Shown: piece by piece, positions 51,401 through 63,900 of the stretch
Layout: each line of letters opens with the position of its first letter
Numbering within the stretch: position 1 is the first letter of the stretch
NCBI RefSeq assembly: GCF_900496995.4
Contig: NC_044030.1
Location: forward strand, 83,244,017-83,308,016
Source of the DNA: Aquila chrysaetos chrysaetos
Lineage: Eukaryota > Chordata > Aves > Accipitriformes > Accipitridae
Direction of reading: 5' to 3'
Length of the DNA stretch: 64,000 bases
Position numbers and translations under genes: made by a program
The notes under the pieces: generated by a model
Told to the model about the DNA's origin: nothing
The model's input: only the letters and a program-made list of their open reading frames with translations
Database searches by the model: none

Positions 51401-53543
51401 ATGAAAACCCAGAGCAAAGGAGTTCTCCAGACTTGCACGGTGCAGTACTGCCTCGCACAGCTGCCGTGCCAGCAGCACAGCCCGTGCACTGCCAAATCGC
51501 GTCGAGAGCAGATAAAAGGTTTCACATCTCACAGGGATTTACAGCATGTAATTATTACATAGCCCAGCATAAAAATTACCTTGCATAAGAAAGAAGCGAA
51601 ATTCCACTTGGGTACTCACCACAGGAGAAGTCTTTTCCCGTTCATTCTGGTCCTGATTCAGCAAAGCACTGGACTCGCATGGCTTCACTGGGAAGCTAAA
51701 TATGCACTTACGTGCCTTCCTACGGCAAAGCGACTCAAAGTTCTGATGAATTAGGGCTTCCAATCTGACCCGTTTTCTTCTCCACCGTGCGAACGGGCCA
51801 GACAGTGACTCTGATACTTCTTCACGTGCACATTACATCCCACGCTGCAGAACGTCTCCAGGCTCCTGCGGTGCAAACAGCTCCTCGCTCCGCATGCGGG
51901 GAAACATATTGGGCATGTTAGCACGGGACACAAAACATCACTCTGCAAATGCAACAGCCCTTGACTTTACGGATTAGCAACAGAGAAAGCCTAAGTTACC
52001 TAAAGAGGAAGATTCTATAAATTGAAAATGTAAATGCAGTTTCACCAAATGAAGAGCATTTATCTTGGCTGGAAATTTTGATTTAACTGAAAGTGCATCC
52101 AATTCACTTATTCCATTATTTCGGAATAAAATATGAGAAAAGCGAAGGTTAATGAATCAAGGTAATGAATTATAACTGAGCCAGGAAAAAGCCTTCCAGC
52201 ACCAAGACACCATCCCTAGCAATACTCTCATCCTTTTCTTTTCTTCCTCCTCTAGTTAAGCTCCTTGCCTTCGTGTCCTACACAAAGTCAAATTCAACAC
52301 TCTTCTACTTACTGGTCCTGTCTTCAGCTTCTTTCATGTGGAACCTATCCTTGCATTAGGTGGGTCCTCCCAGAAGACAGAAAATGTCTGTTTATTATTT
52401 GTGCAAATATTTACTACTTCTGAAATGTCACCAACAGCCCTCCAGTAACACACAGTAAGAAACTAGCCAGGACATACATTAACCATCCATTCCCCTACAC
52501 AGACTCAGAGCTGTTTAACCGCATGTCTGGGTCTGCAAGTGTAACGCCGAGGGGTGAGGCTGCTTCAGCTTAAGTAGTCAGCACCTGTATTTCTGAAGCA
52601 TGGATTCTCTTCGCCAGCTGCCGAGAAGGCTTTTACCAAAGTTGCAAGTGAGTCAAGGACTAACTCCAATACTTTTGTGTTTGTATCGTCCTGTTTAGAC
52701 TATTAATTCTCAACTTAAATCCTTTACTTCTTGGACAAGCTGCTACTCACCGGTGAGACCTGAAGCAGCTCTGGTTCTGTAGTCACTCAACAACGTACCT
52801 TGTCTTGTGTTTTCTTTGTCTTGACAATTACCAAGAATTAGTCCTACTCTTCAGGAAACTGAGTACGCTCCAGGGAAAGGTTTGGCTGGTTTTAATTTGC
52901 TGACTTCGTATTGAGAATTGGCCCTTAGACAAATAACGAATTGGCTATAGGACATGAGAAAGGTTGAACTGATCCCAATAGGTGACAGGATAGAGATCTA
53001 TAAACCTAACTCTAGGTACCTATTCTTGATGGCTGATGGATAAAATCAAACTGGAAATATGGGTTAAGCAGCAGAGGAAACGTAATCACTGAAGCAGCTT
53101 CCTAGATGTGCTGGATCTCTAATAAGTTGAATCTCGAGGTAAGCTTCAACCTCTGTGGAATCAGTGTCCTTTAATGCCATCTTGCTCTTCTTGAAGTCAC
53201 CCTTTAAATCAAGAGCTGCTTGATTTCTAGAAAACATGGTATAGCTGAGCAGGGTATTAAAATAACGTAAAATACTATGACACAAGGCTCAGTGGTTCCT
53301 TGTGGTGTTCAAATCTATGACTGCATGAAAGTCTGGAAGGACAGCGCAGGGTCCCAAAAGCACATGAAGAGAGAATGTGCTCATGGAGACATGAGAATCA
53401 AGTGTTCAGAGTAAGGATTTTCCTCTTTCTGGCTCCAAAATAACACATGGTGAGCAAAAATATGTGGTAGAGAGAATAAACAGGGATCAGTAAGAGGCAT
53501 TGTGATGAACTGTCTTTTCTTTTTCGCTTGAATTTTACCGAAG
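48493..53543 (+). other. Proposed first intron of copy 2
   Basis: This is about 5 kb between the candidate first exon and the ATG exon. It contains A and T homopolymers (about 48744 and 49904) but no recognised exon. A frame at 50962-51147 was examined and not assigned. Confidence 0.4.
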
Positions 53544-53706
53544 GGTCAGAACATCAACATGGAAAACAGTGTTGATGTCAAGATAGAAACCAAAGGGGAA
53601 AGAAAGCCAATAAAGCAGAATCCACTGAGCAAAGCTGGGAAGAGAGTCTGCAGAGCTGTTGGGTACATCACCGGAGACATGAAGGAATTTGGAGCCTGGC
53701 TAAAAG
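53544..53706 (+). CDS. SLC14A1: Urea transporter copy 2, coding exon 1 (ATG at 53559)
   Basis: The coding part is 148 nt and covers residues 1-49 plus one base of Asp50. The ATG has A at -3 and G at +4. The hydrophilic N-terminal tail ends in [15 protein letters not shown]. The donor is AAAG|gtaaag. A pyrimidine-rich stretch followed by AG at 53542-53543 suggests a spliced acceptor just upstream. An alternative AG is at 53548-53549. Confidence 0.85.
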
Positions 53707-56700
53707 GTAAAGCTACTTCATCATGACTAATTAGGGAATTCCAAAGAAGAATTGCATCAAAGGAGTAATAACTAACTTCTCAGTAATGTGATTCAAGTTA
53801 GAGTAGTACAGAAACTACCTCTGCCCTGATTTATTTCCATTTCGTAGGGAAAAAAATCAGCTTTGTGCAGAGATCCACATACTGCTTAAATCTTGAGGAT
53901 GACCGAGATGACATTTACCTCCCAACACGCCATGTACAAAGCGAATTTAGTCCCACAGAACACAGCCTAGGATGGTTATTTTGTGCTCTGCCATTCTTCA
54001 TAATGCTCCCTGTCCTTTCAGCTGAGCAGTTTCTGTCAAGCCTAATGCCACTGTGAAGTTAAATTACACATAGGTAGGTGTGTTTGGTCCCCATAATAAA
54101 TCAGCAATGGGATACACACACAATTTGCCATCTGAGGCACAGGCATCATAAATTAGCTGGTTCATATGAATCCGGTCCAGGGTACTCTGGCAACCACACT
54201 GTTCATCTCAGCTTTCCAGCTGTAAGACTTCAGTATAGACCATAATAAATCCCAGTCAGGTTTTACAGTCTTGTTGATTCATTGCTTCAGTCGTGCTGCC
54301 AAGCTCCACTGCCAAAATTCTTCCTGAGTTTCGAAAAAAACATCCCGAATCAGTACCATCTGTGTATTGGAGGGGGGGGGGGGGGGGGGTCAGTTTATTA
54401 TTTAATTTGATCTCTTCCAGATAAACCTCTCATGATCCAGTTTATTGACTGGGTGCTGCGTGGGATATCCCAGGTGATGTTCGTCAACAATCCCCTCAGT
54501 GGGCTTATCATAGTTGCTGGCTTCCTGGTGCAGAACCCATGGTGGACGCTCACAGGCTGTTTAGGAACAGTTGTCTCAACTTTAACAGCACTTATTCTGG
54601 GTCAGGACAGGTAAGTCCATCCTTTTCCCCTTCAAAACCAGACTGTCACTTCAGTGCTGACTTATGTGTTAAGCGACGTGGATGAAGAGCACGTATCTAG
54701 CCTTCACTGGCTATGGATCTGGTCTGGTAGGACCAGACAGATCTTCCCACCAGCTGCATCTGGTGCAAAGAGACGCTAGACGTAACTGCAGAAGGAGCAG
54801 TTGCTGAGAGGACGTGGGACTCAAGTAAATTGAAGGTCGGTGCAGGAGCCTTGGCAGGTCGTCATCGCACAGAGTCACAACTGCATGGGGAGGGAGGGGG
54901 TGATGCGAGCAAAGCACCCCCAGGGGAGAAAATTTCAAGATAGTTGTTTTCTTCACACAGATCAGCCATAGCAGCAGGCCTGCACGGCTATAACGGGGTC
55001 TTGGTGGGATTGCTCGTGGCCGTCTTCTCTGCTAAGGGAAACTACCACTGGTGGCTTCTACTGCCAGTAGCACTGGTGTCCATGACGTGGTAAGTCGGAT
55101 GGCTCCTCTGCTTCTTATTCCAGTCCCAGTGTCCCCGCACGGAGACTGAGCTGTTGTATTTTTATGCACTATGCCGACTGCAACACAAAAGAAACACAAC
55201 TGGAACATACGTGCTACTAAATCTGTATCATTGTTTGCACTTTTAAACTCGGATGTAATGCAGAAACAAATAAAATACCCGCATAATCACAAATAAACCC
55301 AATGGGGAAAAGGAAAATCAATGGCTGATCATGTGTAATTCAATGCCCCAAATGTTAGCCATATTGCTGCGATGAGTCAATTCATTTTTGTTTCAAGAGA
55401 AACATTATTTTCACCATTCCCCACCACCATCAACCACAAGCGTTTCATCTATTTAAGCTGCCATATAAAAATGTCATGAAAATTTACTTCTCCAAGCACA
55501 GAAGCTGTTCGGTGGTCCCAAGACATGACGGTTGATGCTAATGAAAACAAACAACTAATAATACTTTACTTATATATATGACACCATAATCTGCTAGGTA
55601 TTTGGACAGTGAAAAATTTGAAAGCTGGCCTTTGGCCCCCAAATGTCTAGCTGGAGATTGCTAAACCACACAAATCATCTGTCTGCCTGGAGTTCATGTG
55701 GTATTATACTACTTTAATACGCATACCTTTGATATCAGCCTTTACTTCTAATGACCCTGATCCATAAGAATGAACAAGGACACACAGCCTTCTTCACAAT
55801 TCACTCAGACCTGACACGGGTGTCCTAAATTCAATCCACTTCATGTACTAAAAGGAAAAAAAGTAAACACTGAGACTGAGCTGGGAAGTAACTCCATTAA
55901 ATCACTGGATCCTCCACATGAATGGAGGATCTTGGCTCCTTCATGGTCACCAAATTCACCACATATTGCGTAACCTGACAGGAATCTGTGCATTGCTAAC
56001 TGCCCTGGGAAGGGTCGGAAATTTACCGGGTGACCTAGCATATCTCTGTTTTTATCAGAAATACTAAGGAAATTAAACAGCTTTTTTTAAAAAAATAGAG
56101 TGAATTTCCTGCAGTTGTTTTTTTTTGTTGGGTTTTGGTTTTTTTTTTTTCCTAGCTGACAAGCTCCTAGTGAGACCATTTTGTTCTTCTTTCAGCCCTG
56201 TTTTCACCAGCGCTTTAGGCTCAGTCTTCTGTAAGTGGGATCTGCCTGTTTTCACCTTGCCTTTCAACTTGGCCTTGACCCTCTATCTGGCTGCATCAGG
56301 ACCCCATAACCTCTTCTTCCCTACAAGTGTCATTCAGTCTGCAACAGCAACACCAAACATCACCTGGACGAACGCTGAAATGCCAATGGTAGGGTGTCCT
56401 GAAGATAACAACCTTCTCGATTTACAAAGAAAACCACTATAGAATCATATTATCTTCCTTTCTGTTACTGCATTACGGCCTGGCAATACAAAATTGCATT
56501 TATAAGATAACTATTATCCAAAACGTAAAGGTTTACTCCAGGAATTGACATTTTTGATAGCTTGAAAATATGAATCTTTTTGGTATCATCTGCTATCTTT
56601 CATTTACAGTTGGATCTAAACTATAATCTTCAAAGTGCCTCTAGAATCTAATTACCCGTTACTGTGCGTATACTGATCAGCACCCCATAGATAAGGATGT

Positions 56701-59700
56701 GCTGAGACTACCAGTTCACTCACAGGTTAATTTTAGTTTTCCATGTAAAGAGTGCTGCGTTTTTAAAATTGCATCTTTCTGATTAGAAATAAGCAAGCAG
56801 ATATTACTATGGAAGAATGGTTACAAATTTGGGTGCAGGCACATGTTCACATATTTTTAGTTAAGATTCAAGTAGGACCTTTAAAAAAAAAAAATTATTC
56901 TCCTGCATAGCATGGTAAACAACATAGATACTAGAGTAATAGCTTTCCCCTAAGGCTCAGCGGGCTCTTTTGAGGGGTTACCTGGGAGTTATTAAGAAAA
57001 AGAAGTTAATTGATACTAAATAGCAATCCATATGAGTGAACATTTCTCAAAAAACATTTACCGTGGCACATAATTTTTATGAGGACCATAAATGGGCTGT
57101 TCCACGTGGAGGAACACAACATTTTGAGGAGAAGTGTTTCAAAACCATCTCTAAGTTGTGACCAAGTTGGGCTCTGTCCCACCAACCCAGCAACTTTTAC
57201 ACATTCATATTCTTAGTGAATCCCAAAGGAGTTTCAGGTATAAAAGTAGAAGGGGGATATAGCCTAACCTAAGTCTTGTAATTCTGGCCAAGACATTATT
57301 GGCCATTTCATCCTTGGATCTGCCCACTCAGAGCCAAATATCTTCTCAAAGTCATCATCTACCTGAGCACTTCCATTCCCTAGATCCACTCTCATGCTCC
57401 ATAACAGCATGCAAAAACGGTCACGTCAGCAGCATGTGTAACGATGATGAGCAGACCCTTTCACAAAAGACATTTGCATTTGATATTAGAGCAAAAACCT
57501 GGCAGAGGAGCTCATGGCTAAGGAACAAGGCATGACTCATTTTCATCAAAGGGGAAACCCTGTGGAAATGCCCTGCTGCCTCCTGAGAACTGTCCAAACT
57601 TTCCACTTACAGTCCAGGAAGAGACACTGCATCTAACAAATGCCGAACATGAACCTGACCAAGCAAAATAGGTTTTAAAAAAAAAAAAAAGAAATTACAA
57701 ACCCAATAACAAAATGTCTGTCTTTTTTTAATTCCTGCAGCTCCTGCAATCCATTCCAGTCGGGGTGGGTCAGGTTTATGGCTGCGATAACCCCTGGACT
57801 GGAGGAATTTTCCTGATTGCTTTATTTATCTCTTCTCCACTCATTTGTCTGCATGCGGCAATTGGATCAGCAGTAGGGATGCTGGCAGGTAAGGACTTGA
57901 CTTGTGTTGCAGATTTATATAAAAACATGGAGAATAAAAGAGGAACTGCAATGAGTGGAGCACTTACAGTCACAAATGTTTCTTCCATTGGAGAATGACT
58001 GCTTGAAAAAAAAAAATATACATACAATTCTGTTTTAAGAATTCTTTTGTTTGATTTCCCCATTGTCTTACCTCATTTCATGATGGTGGAAATCTTCAGA
58101 AGAAAGAAGCCTACTTTTGGCTGAAATGAATTTTTATCATTAAATACTTCATTTCTGGGTATATTCTGACAGGTTTAGAAGCAGCTTAATAAAAGTCATA
58201 GTCATCAGTCTGAATGTGCAGGCCTCACGGATACATTTAAGGTTCACATGTACGCTCATTCACTCATACATCTTTTGCTGAAATCACACAGCCGAATTCA
58301 GCTCTACAGCAGCAGGGAAATTCTGCCGTGATTGCATTAGATTAAAGCGGCTTTAGCCTTAGACCATAGCAACACGACTACAAATAGGAATTCCATGTAC
58401 GTATGAGGGCTAGAGCCCTTAAAAAGCTGGATTCGTGCCATTTCTCAGCTGCTTTTTTCTCTTTAGCCAAGGAATGACACATCTTTGACTTATTTTCCAG
58501 CACTGAGCCTAGCAACACCTTTTAGCAAAATCTACTCCGGCTTGTGGGGCTACAACAGCTCCCTCTCCTGCGTTGCGATCGGAGGCATGTTCTACGCTCT
58601 CACCTGGCAGACGCATTTGCTGGCAATTGCCTGTGGTACGTACCCTATGGATTTTCACTATTGCCACGCTTCCTTTTGAAGTGAGACAAGATGCATTTAT
58701 ACTGCAGGTGGGCTGAAGCCAAATGGCCACCTCTAGACAGGCAGATGGACTTCGGCGAGACTGACGAATGATTGAGCTGGATGTTGGAGCCATTGCTCTA
58801 ACGTACCCTGACAAAATAAAAGGAGCACTTTCACTTTCAGCCAAGAGTTGTGTTCAAAACAAGAGATGCAATCAGTGGATGCTGATCAACTAAGGTCTTT
58901 GAAATTAGATGCTTGGTTTTGAGGCATTAATTGTGTTCGTTCAACATTGCTGGATGAATCATATTGTTTTTTCCAATCATAGATACCAGCTCAAATTCCT
59001 TCTTTGGAGGAGGACGTATCTAAACTTTGAGAAAACTGGAGCTCAAGCTGAGTCCGCACCTATAGTTAGACAGTACAGTTTCCTCAGTCTACTGAAAGGG
59101 ATACCAAAGGCATGAGCTAGGCAACACAGAATGATTGAAGAATTATTTATAAGGCAATTCCATATGAAATTTCAATATCACAGTGAGCTGGGAGTGAAAC
59201 TATTGCTCATTCAGTGCTCATATAAAAAAGATTTAGCTTTGTATCTCATTGACCCACCTTCTAGCCCTAGAGGCAGGAGAGATGGGGGTGGAAGGCTTAT
59301 TTTCCTATTTAACCCCATCCATCAAGCTACATACTTTCCATGTCAGTGCATTTTTCAAAAGGCTCTGTTTCCATAGTCTCATTTTTCATCACTCCAGTTC
59401 TTTTTTTTGTTTCACCCTTTCCATGAGCTCCAGGTTGAAGGGGACACAGCGCAAAGGAAAGAGCTTTAAGAGGGGGCTGTCCAGGCATGGTCGTAAACAT
59501 TTGTTGAGCTACACAAGGCAGTGTGAGAGATGTTTTGCTATTGCTGGTCTCCTCCATGAGCAACCAAAATCACCAGGAACTACCTTTCTTTTTCACAGCG
59601 CTCTTCAGTGCCTACCTGGGAGCAACAGTGACTAACATGTTGTCTGTTGTAAGTAGCATATTAGCTAAGGTCTTTTTTCCCCAAAGACAGATTTGAACAT

Positions 59701-60512
59701 TTTGAACATTTGGACATTTTCCTGGCTTGTGAGGCAGAACACCAAGACTCAGAGAACAATTCAGCCAAAGGCAGAACGGGTCTGGGAGAGGGGACACGGT
59801 CTGCCCAGGGGGTTGGTGTGGTTCCCACTGAAACAGGCTACTTTGATCACCACTTTTCATCCTCAGAGCTTGCATGAACTGCCACAGCTCAGCCCTCAAC
59901 ACCTCTGAAATAATTACGTCTATACTTTGTGCCTGAAGCGATTGAGAAAAGGGCCCTCCACACGTGTAAAGAAACCTCAGATTTGGTTTAATTGCTTTGC
60001 CCAAGTGCCAAAAGACACTCAGTACAACAGCCCAGGAAAAAGCTGAATGCTTCTGGTATCCACTCCTCTCTCATCTCCATCCAAGCCCACTGCAGATGCA
60101 CAAAGAGAAGGCAGCCTTCTCACCAGAGCTGGTAGATGTTGCAGGTTAATGCACAATGTCAAGACCTCGTAAAGAAATCCTGCCTCCCCAGGGAGAGACT
60201 CCATGCAAAACCACGTCAAGACTTCCTTGAGAAAGCTTGTTCCAAGCTACCTGGCTCTGGGTTTTGTTCAAGGGCTGGGGGATCAAATGAAAGAAAGACA
60301 TATAGTAAATAGGTGGTTTGTATTTTCCTTTGCAGTTTGGGGTGCCATCAGGAACCTGGTCTTTTTGCTTGTCTGCGCTGACCTTCCTGTTAATAACCAC
60401 AAACAACTCTGCCATCTACAAGCTGCCACTCTCCAAAGTCACCTATCCAGAAGCCAACCGAGCTTATTACCTGAAGATGAAGAAACATCAGAGGTCTTGC
60501 TGTGAGGTATAA
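53559..60512 (+). CDS. SLC14A1: Urea transporter, SLC14 family, copy 2 (8 coding exons, 389 aa); SLC14A1 by position
   Basis: This gene encodes a facilitative urea transporter of the plasma membrane, paralogous to the upstream copy. The coding sequence joins 53559-53706, 54421-54610, 54961-55089, 56196-56388, 57741-57888, 58501-58635, 59599-59648 and 60336-60512 (1170 nt), about the usual length for UT-B. An in-frame TGA at 53529-53531 fixes the start. The first signature is LPVFTLPF (172-179). The second is altered to VPSGTWSF (334-341). The two pore threonines, Thr176 and Thr338, are kept at the family spacing of 162. The sequon NIT is at 210-212. The tail is short ([12 protein letters not shown]) with two adjacent cysteines. 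Position downstream of copy 1 on the same strand matches human SLC14A1. The VPxGTWxF form recalls the first half of mammalian UT-A, so the symbol is provisional. A promoter and non-coding first exon are proposed at 48391-48492. Confidence 0.95.
54372..54389 (+). repeat. 18-base G run beside the 3' splice site of copy 2 exon 2
   Basis: An uninterrupted G homopolymer ends 31 bases before the exon. Runs like this can form quadruplexes in RNA and are prone to length errors in sequencing and replication. Confidence 0.95.
54421..54610 (+). CDS. SLC14A1: Urea transporter copy 2, coding exon 2
   Basis: This exon is 190 nt and covers Asp50 to part of Arg113. It encodes [12 protein letters not shown] and NPWW. 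The acceptor is ctcttccag|ata and the donor is ACAG|gtaagt. An 18-base G run (54372-54389) sits only 31 nt upstream of the exon. Confidence 0.95.
54961..55089 (+). CDS. SLC14A1: Urea transporter copy 2, coding exon 3
   Basis: This exon is 129 nt and covers residues 113-156 with split codons at both ends. It encodes [13 protein letters not shown] and [13 protein letters not shown]. The acceptor is cacacag|atc and the donor is CGTG|gtaagt. Confidence 0.95.
56196..56388 (+). CDS. SLC14A1: Urea transporter copy 2, coding exon 4 (first signature and glycosylation loop)
   Basis: This exon is 193 nt and covers Cys156 to Met220. It contains LPVFTLPF (172-179) and the sequon NIT at 210-212. The acceptor is cttctttcag|ccc and the donor is AATG|gtaggg, at a codon boundary. 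Confidence 0.95.
57741..57888 (+). CDS. SLC14A1: Urea transporter copy 2, coding exon 5
   Basis: This exon is 148 nt and covers residues 221-269 plus one base. It encodes [14 protein letters not shown] and [13 protein letters not shown]. The acceptor is ttcctgcag|ctc and the donor is GCAG|gtaagg. Confidence 0.95.
58501..58635 (+). CDS. SLC14A1: Urea transporter copy 2, coding exon 6
   Basis: This exon is 135 nt and covers residues 270-314 plus one base. It contains [13 protein letters not shown] and [15 protein letters not shown]. The acceptor is tattttccag|cac and the donor is TGTG|gtacgt. Confidence 0.95.
59599..59648 (+). CDS. SLC14A1: Urea transporter copy 2, coding exon 7 (50-nt micro-exon)
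   Basis: This exon is 50 nt and encodes [16 protein letters not shown] (316-331) after the split Ala315. The acceptor is tttttcacag|cgc and the donor is TGTT|gtaagt. Length and phase match exon 7 of copy 1. Confidence 0.93.
60336..60512 (+). CDS. SLC14A1: Urea transporter copy 2, terminal coding exon 8
   Basis: This exon is 177 nt including TAA at 60510-60512. It opens with the altered second signature VPSGTWSF (334-341, Thr338 kept), then a membrane segment, then [13 protein letters not shown] and a short basic tail ending in CCEV. The acceptor is cctttgcag|ttt. It is 93 nt shorter than the last exon of copy 1, all of it in the tail. Confidence 0.95.
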   Translation, partial: FGVPSGTWSFCLSALTFLLITTNNSAIYKLPLSKVTYPEANRAYYLKMKKHQRSCCEV

Positions 60513-60965
60513 AGACCCAAGAAGAGAGATACTTCGCAGATTTTAAGGCAAGAGTGCAAGGTGTTTCCCCAAAAAACATGATTTGTGTGCTACAAAGTCA
60601 AAAGACCAAAAAAAAATTCACCACCTTATGAGCGGAGAGACTTTTTCCACTGCATTCCTTTGTGCTATCCTGATTAGATAGAACTGTGCTGTGCTGGAAG
60701 GACCTTTCCCAAGACCAATCTGTAATGATTCAAAAGCACATATGTCTGAAAAGACACTTCAATTTTAAGCAGTGGGGAAATGACTTAGAAGTTGAAAAGA
60801 AAAATCAGTCTGTGAAATCGAAGTCACAGCAATTGGACGTAAAGCAATAAAGAGCAGAGCATCTCTCAGCATCTGATGGGACTCCTAATTAATGGCTAAA
60901 ACCAGCTTACGACAGCAATAGGATACGTCTTAGAGAGCTTCATAGTAGCAGAGAAGTGGAATAAA
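60513..60965 (+). promoter_or_regulatory. SLC14A1: 3' UTR of copy 2 with candidate polyadenylation signals
   Basis: Canonical AATAAA hexamers occur at 60846-60851 and 60960-60965. A further one follows near 61434. The sequence cannot show which is used, so the 3' end is approximate. Confidence 0.4.
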
Positions 60966-63900
60966 GAGTACCCTTTGCTAAGTAGAAAATAGATAGTGAA
61001 GAATTCTACCTGGAGGATCTCTCAAGCCCAGTGGAGAGAGATGTGCATTAGCAATCATCACACACAAGATGGACACAGATAAATTGCAGGCAGTGTTGCT
61101 AACACTGGCAAGACTTGTGGTAAAAATCACAATAATGGCAGGGAGGGGCTGTCTATCAGCCCCAGCTTTTGGATGTTTCAGTTTGCACTAGGCTGGAACA
61201 TTTCATGAAAAAAATGTTTCAGGCCTACCGAGTTGCAGAGAAAAGTCTGTAAACCCAAGGCCAAGAAAGCAAATACCAGTGAAAAGAATCTTTTTCTAAA
61301 AAGGAAAAAAAAAAAAAGTAATAAGATTAATGATTTTATGTTAATCTCATGATTTTTCTTGATACTTCAACTTGGTCATGCGTTAGCAAAGGAGGGCACA
61401 GCAGCAAAGTCATTGCTGTCCCTTTCCTAGGCAATAAAATGGCTCTGTTCAGCCTGTGCACAAGCAGAACTAATTTGAGCTGATCTTCTTGACCTCTCTC
61501 CCTACACCGTCACCCTCGGCCCACAAATGTCAAGCAACAAGTCCGTCTGCTGCCGAAGTTGCTGCTCTGCCATCTCCCTCCTCGCCACGACAAGAAGAGG
61601 ACGGTTGGAGGACTGGTGGACGTAGCAGAGGTCTACAGCAGACCAGCCTTGTGCCACCTCTGCACGGGCTCCTGGGGTCTGCAGGTAGGGAAGGAGGAAG
61701 GTGACCTTGCACCCAACAGTGCTGGTCACTGCCTGGCTCATCGAGATACTTCATCTCATGATGAAGCTGACATCTTCACCAAAAATACTCCGTACGCTCA
61801 GGTCCTTCGCTTGGCATTAGCCTACGTGCAGTAACGTTGCCTCTGGGAAAGCAGATCAAAACCTATTCCTCTTGTAGCAGAGGAAATAAAAAGTAGCCTG
61901 TGAATAGTGCTACTGCTGATTTTTGAGGTTGGGAAAAACACATGCCTTTTTACAAACATCAAAAAGATCTGAGTGAAAAATATTTGAGATGAACTGCTGG
62001 CAGTATTTTCTGGTGAAGTGTTAGGTTTTCAGATGTTTGACAGTATTTCTGTATGACTGACACTCCAGAGATCACTTGTAAAAATGTACCATTTCCTGTG
62101 TTTTACTTGGTAAATAGCTACATAATATTGTGTGGAGTTAATTTTTAAAACAAATATTCATGCCTTGTTGAGTTTGGTATAAGTTTTCCTCTATTTATCA
62201 TCACTAGGCTCTTCCAAAGACAGATTATCTCTTAAATAAGTAGTCTAGAAGACTTTGGAAAATAAAATTATGAAATCAGTGTATGGGGGATGCTTTGGAA
62301 ACTTCTAACTTCTGCTCTTTGTACTTATGGCATTTTGCTGCATCGATACCTTCTTAAATGTGCAAATTGCTTCTGTACAGGAGGCACGATCAGCCGAAGG
62401 CACGGTGTTGTGCCTGCAGAGCTACAGGCAGAGCTGGAAACCTCCTCGAGACCAGATGAAGACTCATTCCTAGGGGAGATGTTGGACAGGCTCCCAGGCT
62501 GGGATTAGATAAGGTCATGTTCTGTCCAGAGGATGCACCTCTCCATTTGTCAAACTGGACAAATGGAAAAGGATATCTTTTGGTGTCTGAACTGACATCT
62601 CCCCTCCCAGAACCGTGTGTGCCCCAGAGAGGCAAACCTACAAAGGCTAGCTTTCACTCTTATGTCAAAATCTGCTCTCACGTAGGAGTACACACTTTAT
62701 GACCAGTGTAAATCAGCAGATTTCCTCCAACTGGTGCTATTTCAGCTTGCTGTTGCTGAGCAACAGGGACATTTTGGCAGTACCGTAAAGAAACCATATG
62801 CACAGAACAGAAAAACAACAAAAGATGAAGGCCATGTCTCAGCCATTAGAAAGACTTTGCACGTCATTCAGAATTAATTCTTCATTTTACGCTATCCAGA
62901 GAATTCATTCTTCCCATCACCCCATGCAAAATAACAGTTATTTGGCAATATGACATGTATATCAGTCAGAATATGCATATCATGCTTTTTCCCATTATCG
63001 TTCATAATGCAGTCTTTGCTAACAGGACTAATTTATCTTATTATTGAAACTGTTCTTTTTTCTTCCCCCCCACACCCCCCTTTACATCAAATAAATGCTA
63101 TTTAAGTCACAATTTTTTTTCAAGCACTCTTTTTGCATTCTTGTTTCTGATACACAGGTGATATCAGACTCATAAGAAACATTTATGCTGGGCAGGAGTT
63201 TTGGGGCTCTTTCCTGGACTACTACCCTCCCAGTGCCAGCATAACATAGCAAAAGAGATGTCACTGCATTTAACATTTTTAAAAAAAAAAACCAAAAAAA
63301 ACCCAAACCCCCCAAAAACCCACAATGCCAAACTACTTGAAAACATCTGCTTGGAATCAGGTTTCATCCAAAAGTCTAACTCAACTGAACTGCCTCACTG
63401 CCATTTCCTAAGCCACCCGCATTGCTTCTGTCTGATGTGCGTAATTCTCTCCAATACTCCCATGGAGCTCCATGTCAAGCAACTGCCCCAGTCTCTACCA
63501 TTTGACACTGGCACGTCTCCTGCCACCAGTATCCTCTGCTGTGGCTCAGCTGCCCGCTAGCCCAGGGTGGAGCCACGCACCTCCCAGTCCTGCACGGGGT
63601 TTGTTACTGGTGGTACGAAGAGCGAAAGCATGAATGCCAACTTAAGACAAGAAATCGTAGGATGCTGAGCAAGGACCAGCAGGTATTTGTCAGCAGAGCC
63701 CGCTTCTGTCCCTTCCCACAGCAGCGCCGCTTCCTCACGGAGCCCAGGGCACGCTGGCAACACCAGCAGTGGTAGGTACCAAGACGCGGGCTACAGCCCT
63801 CGTTTCCCCTTCCCCCAGCAAACCAGTATGTGGGCGAGCGCAGAAGAGGCCAATGTTTAGGCGGGCAGCGAAGATGCTACACCCTTGGTGATGCTGAACT

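Noticed and set aside
57765..57998. Open frame continuing past copy 2 exon 5 into the intron
   Set aside because: The canonical donor GCAG|gtaagg at 57888 and the matching copy 1 structure show that the extra codons are intronic.
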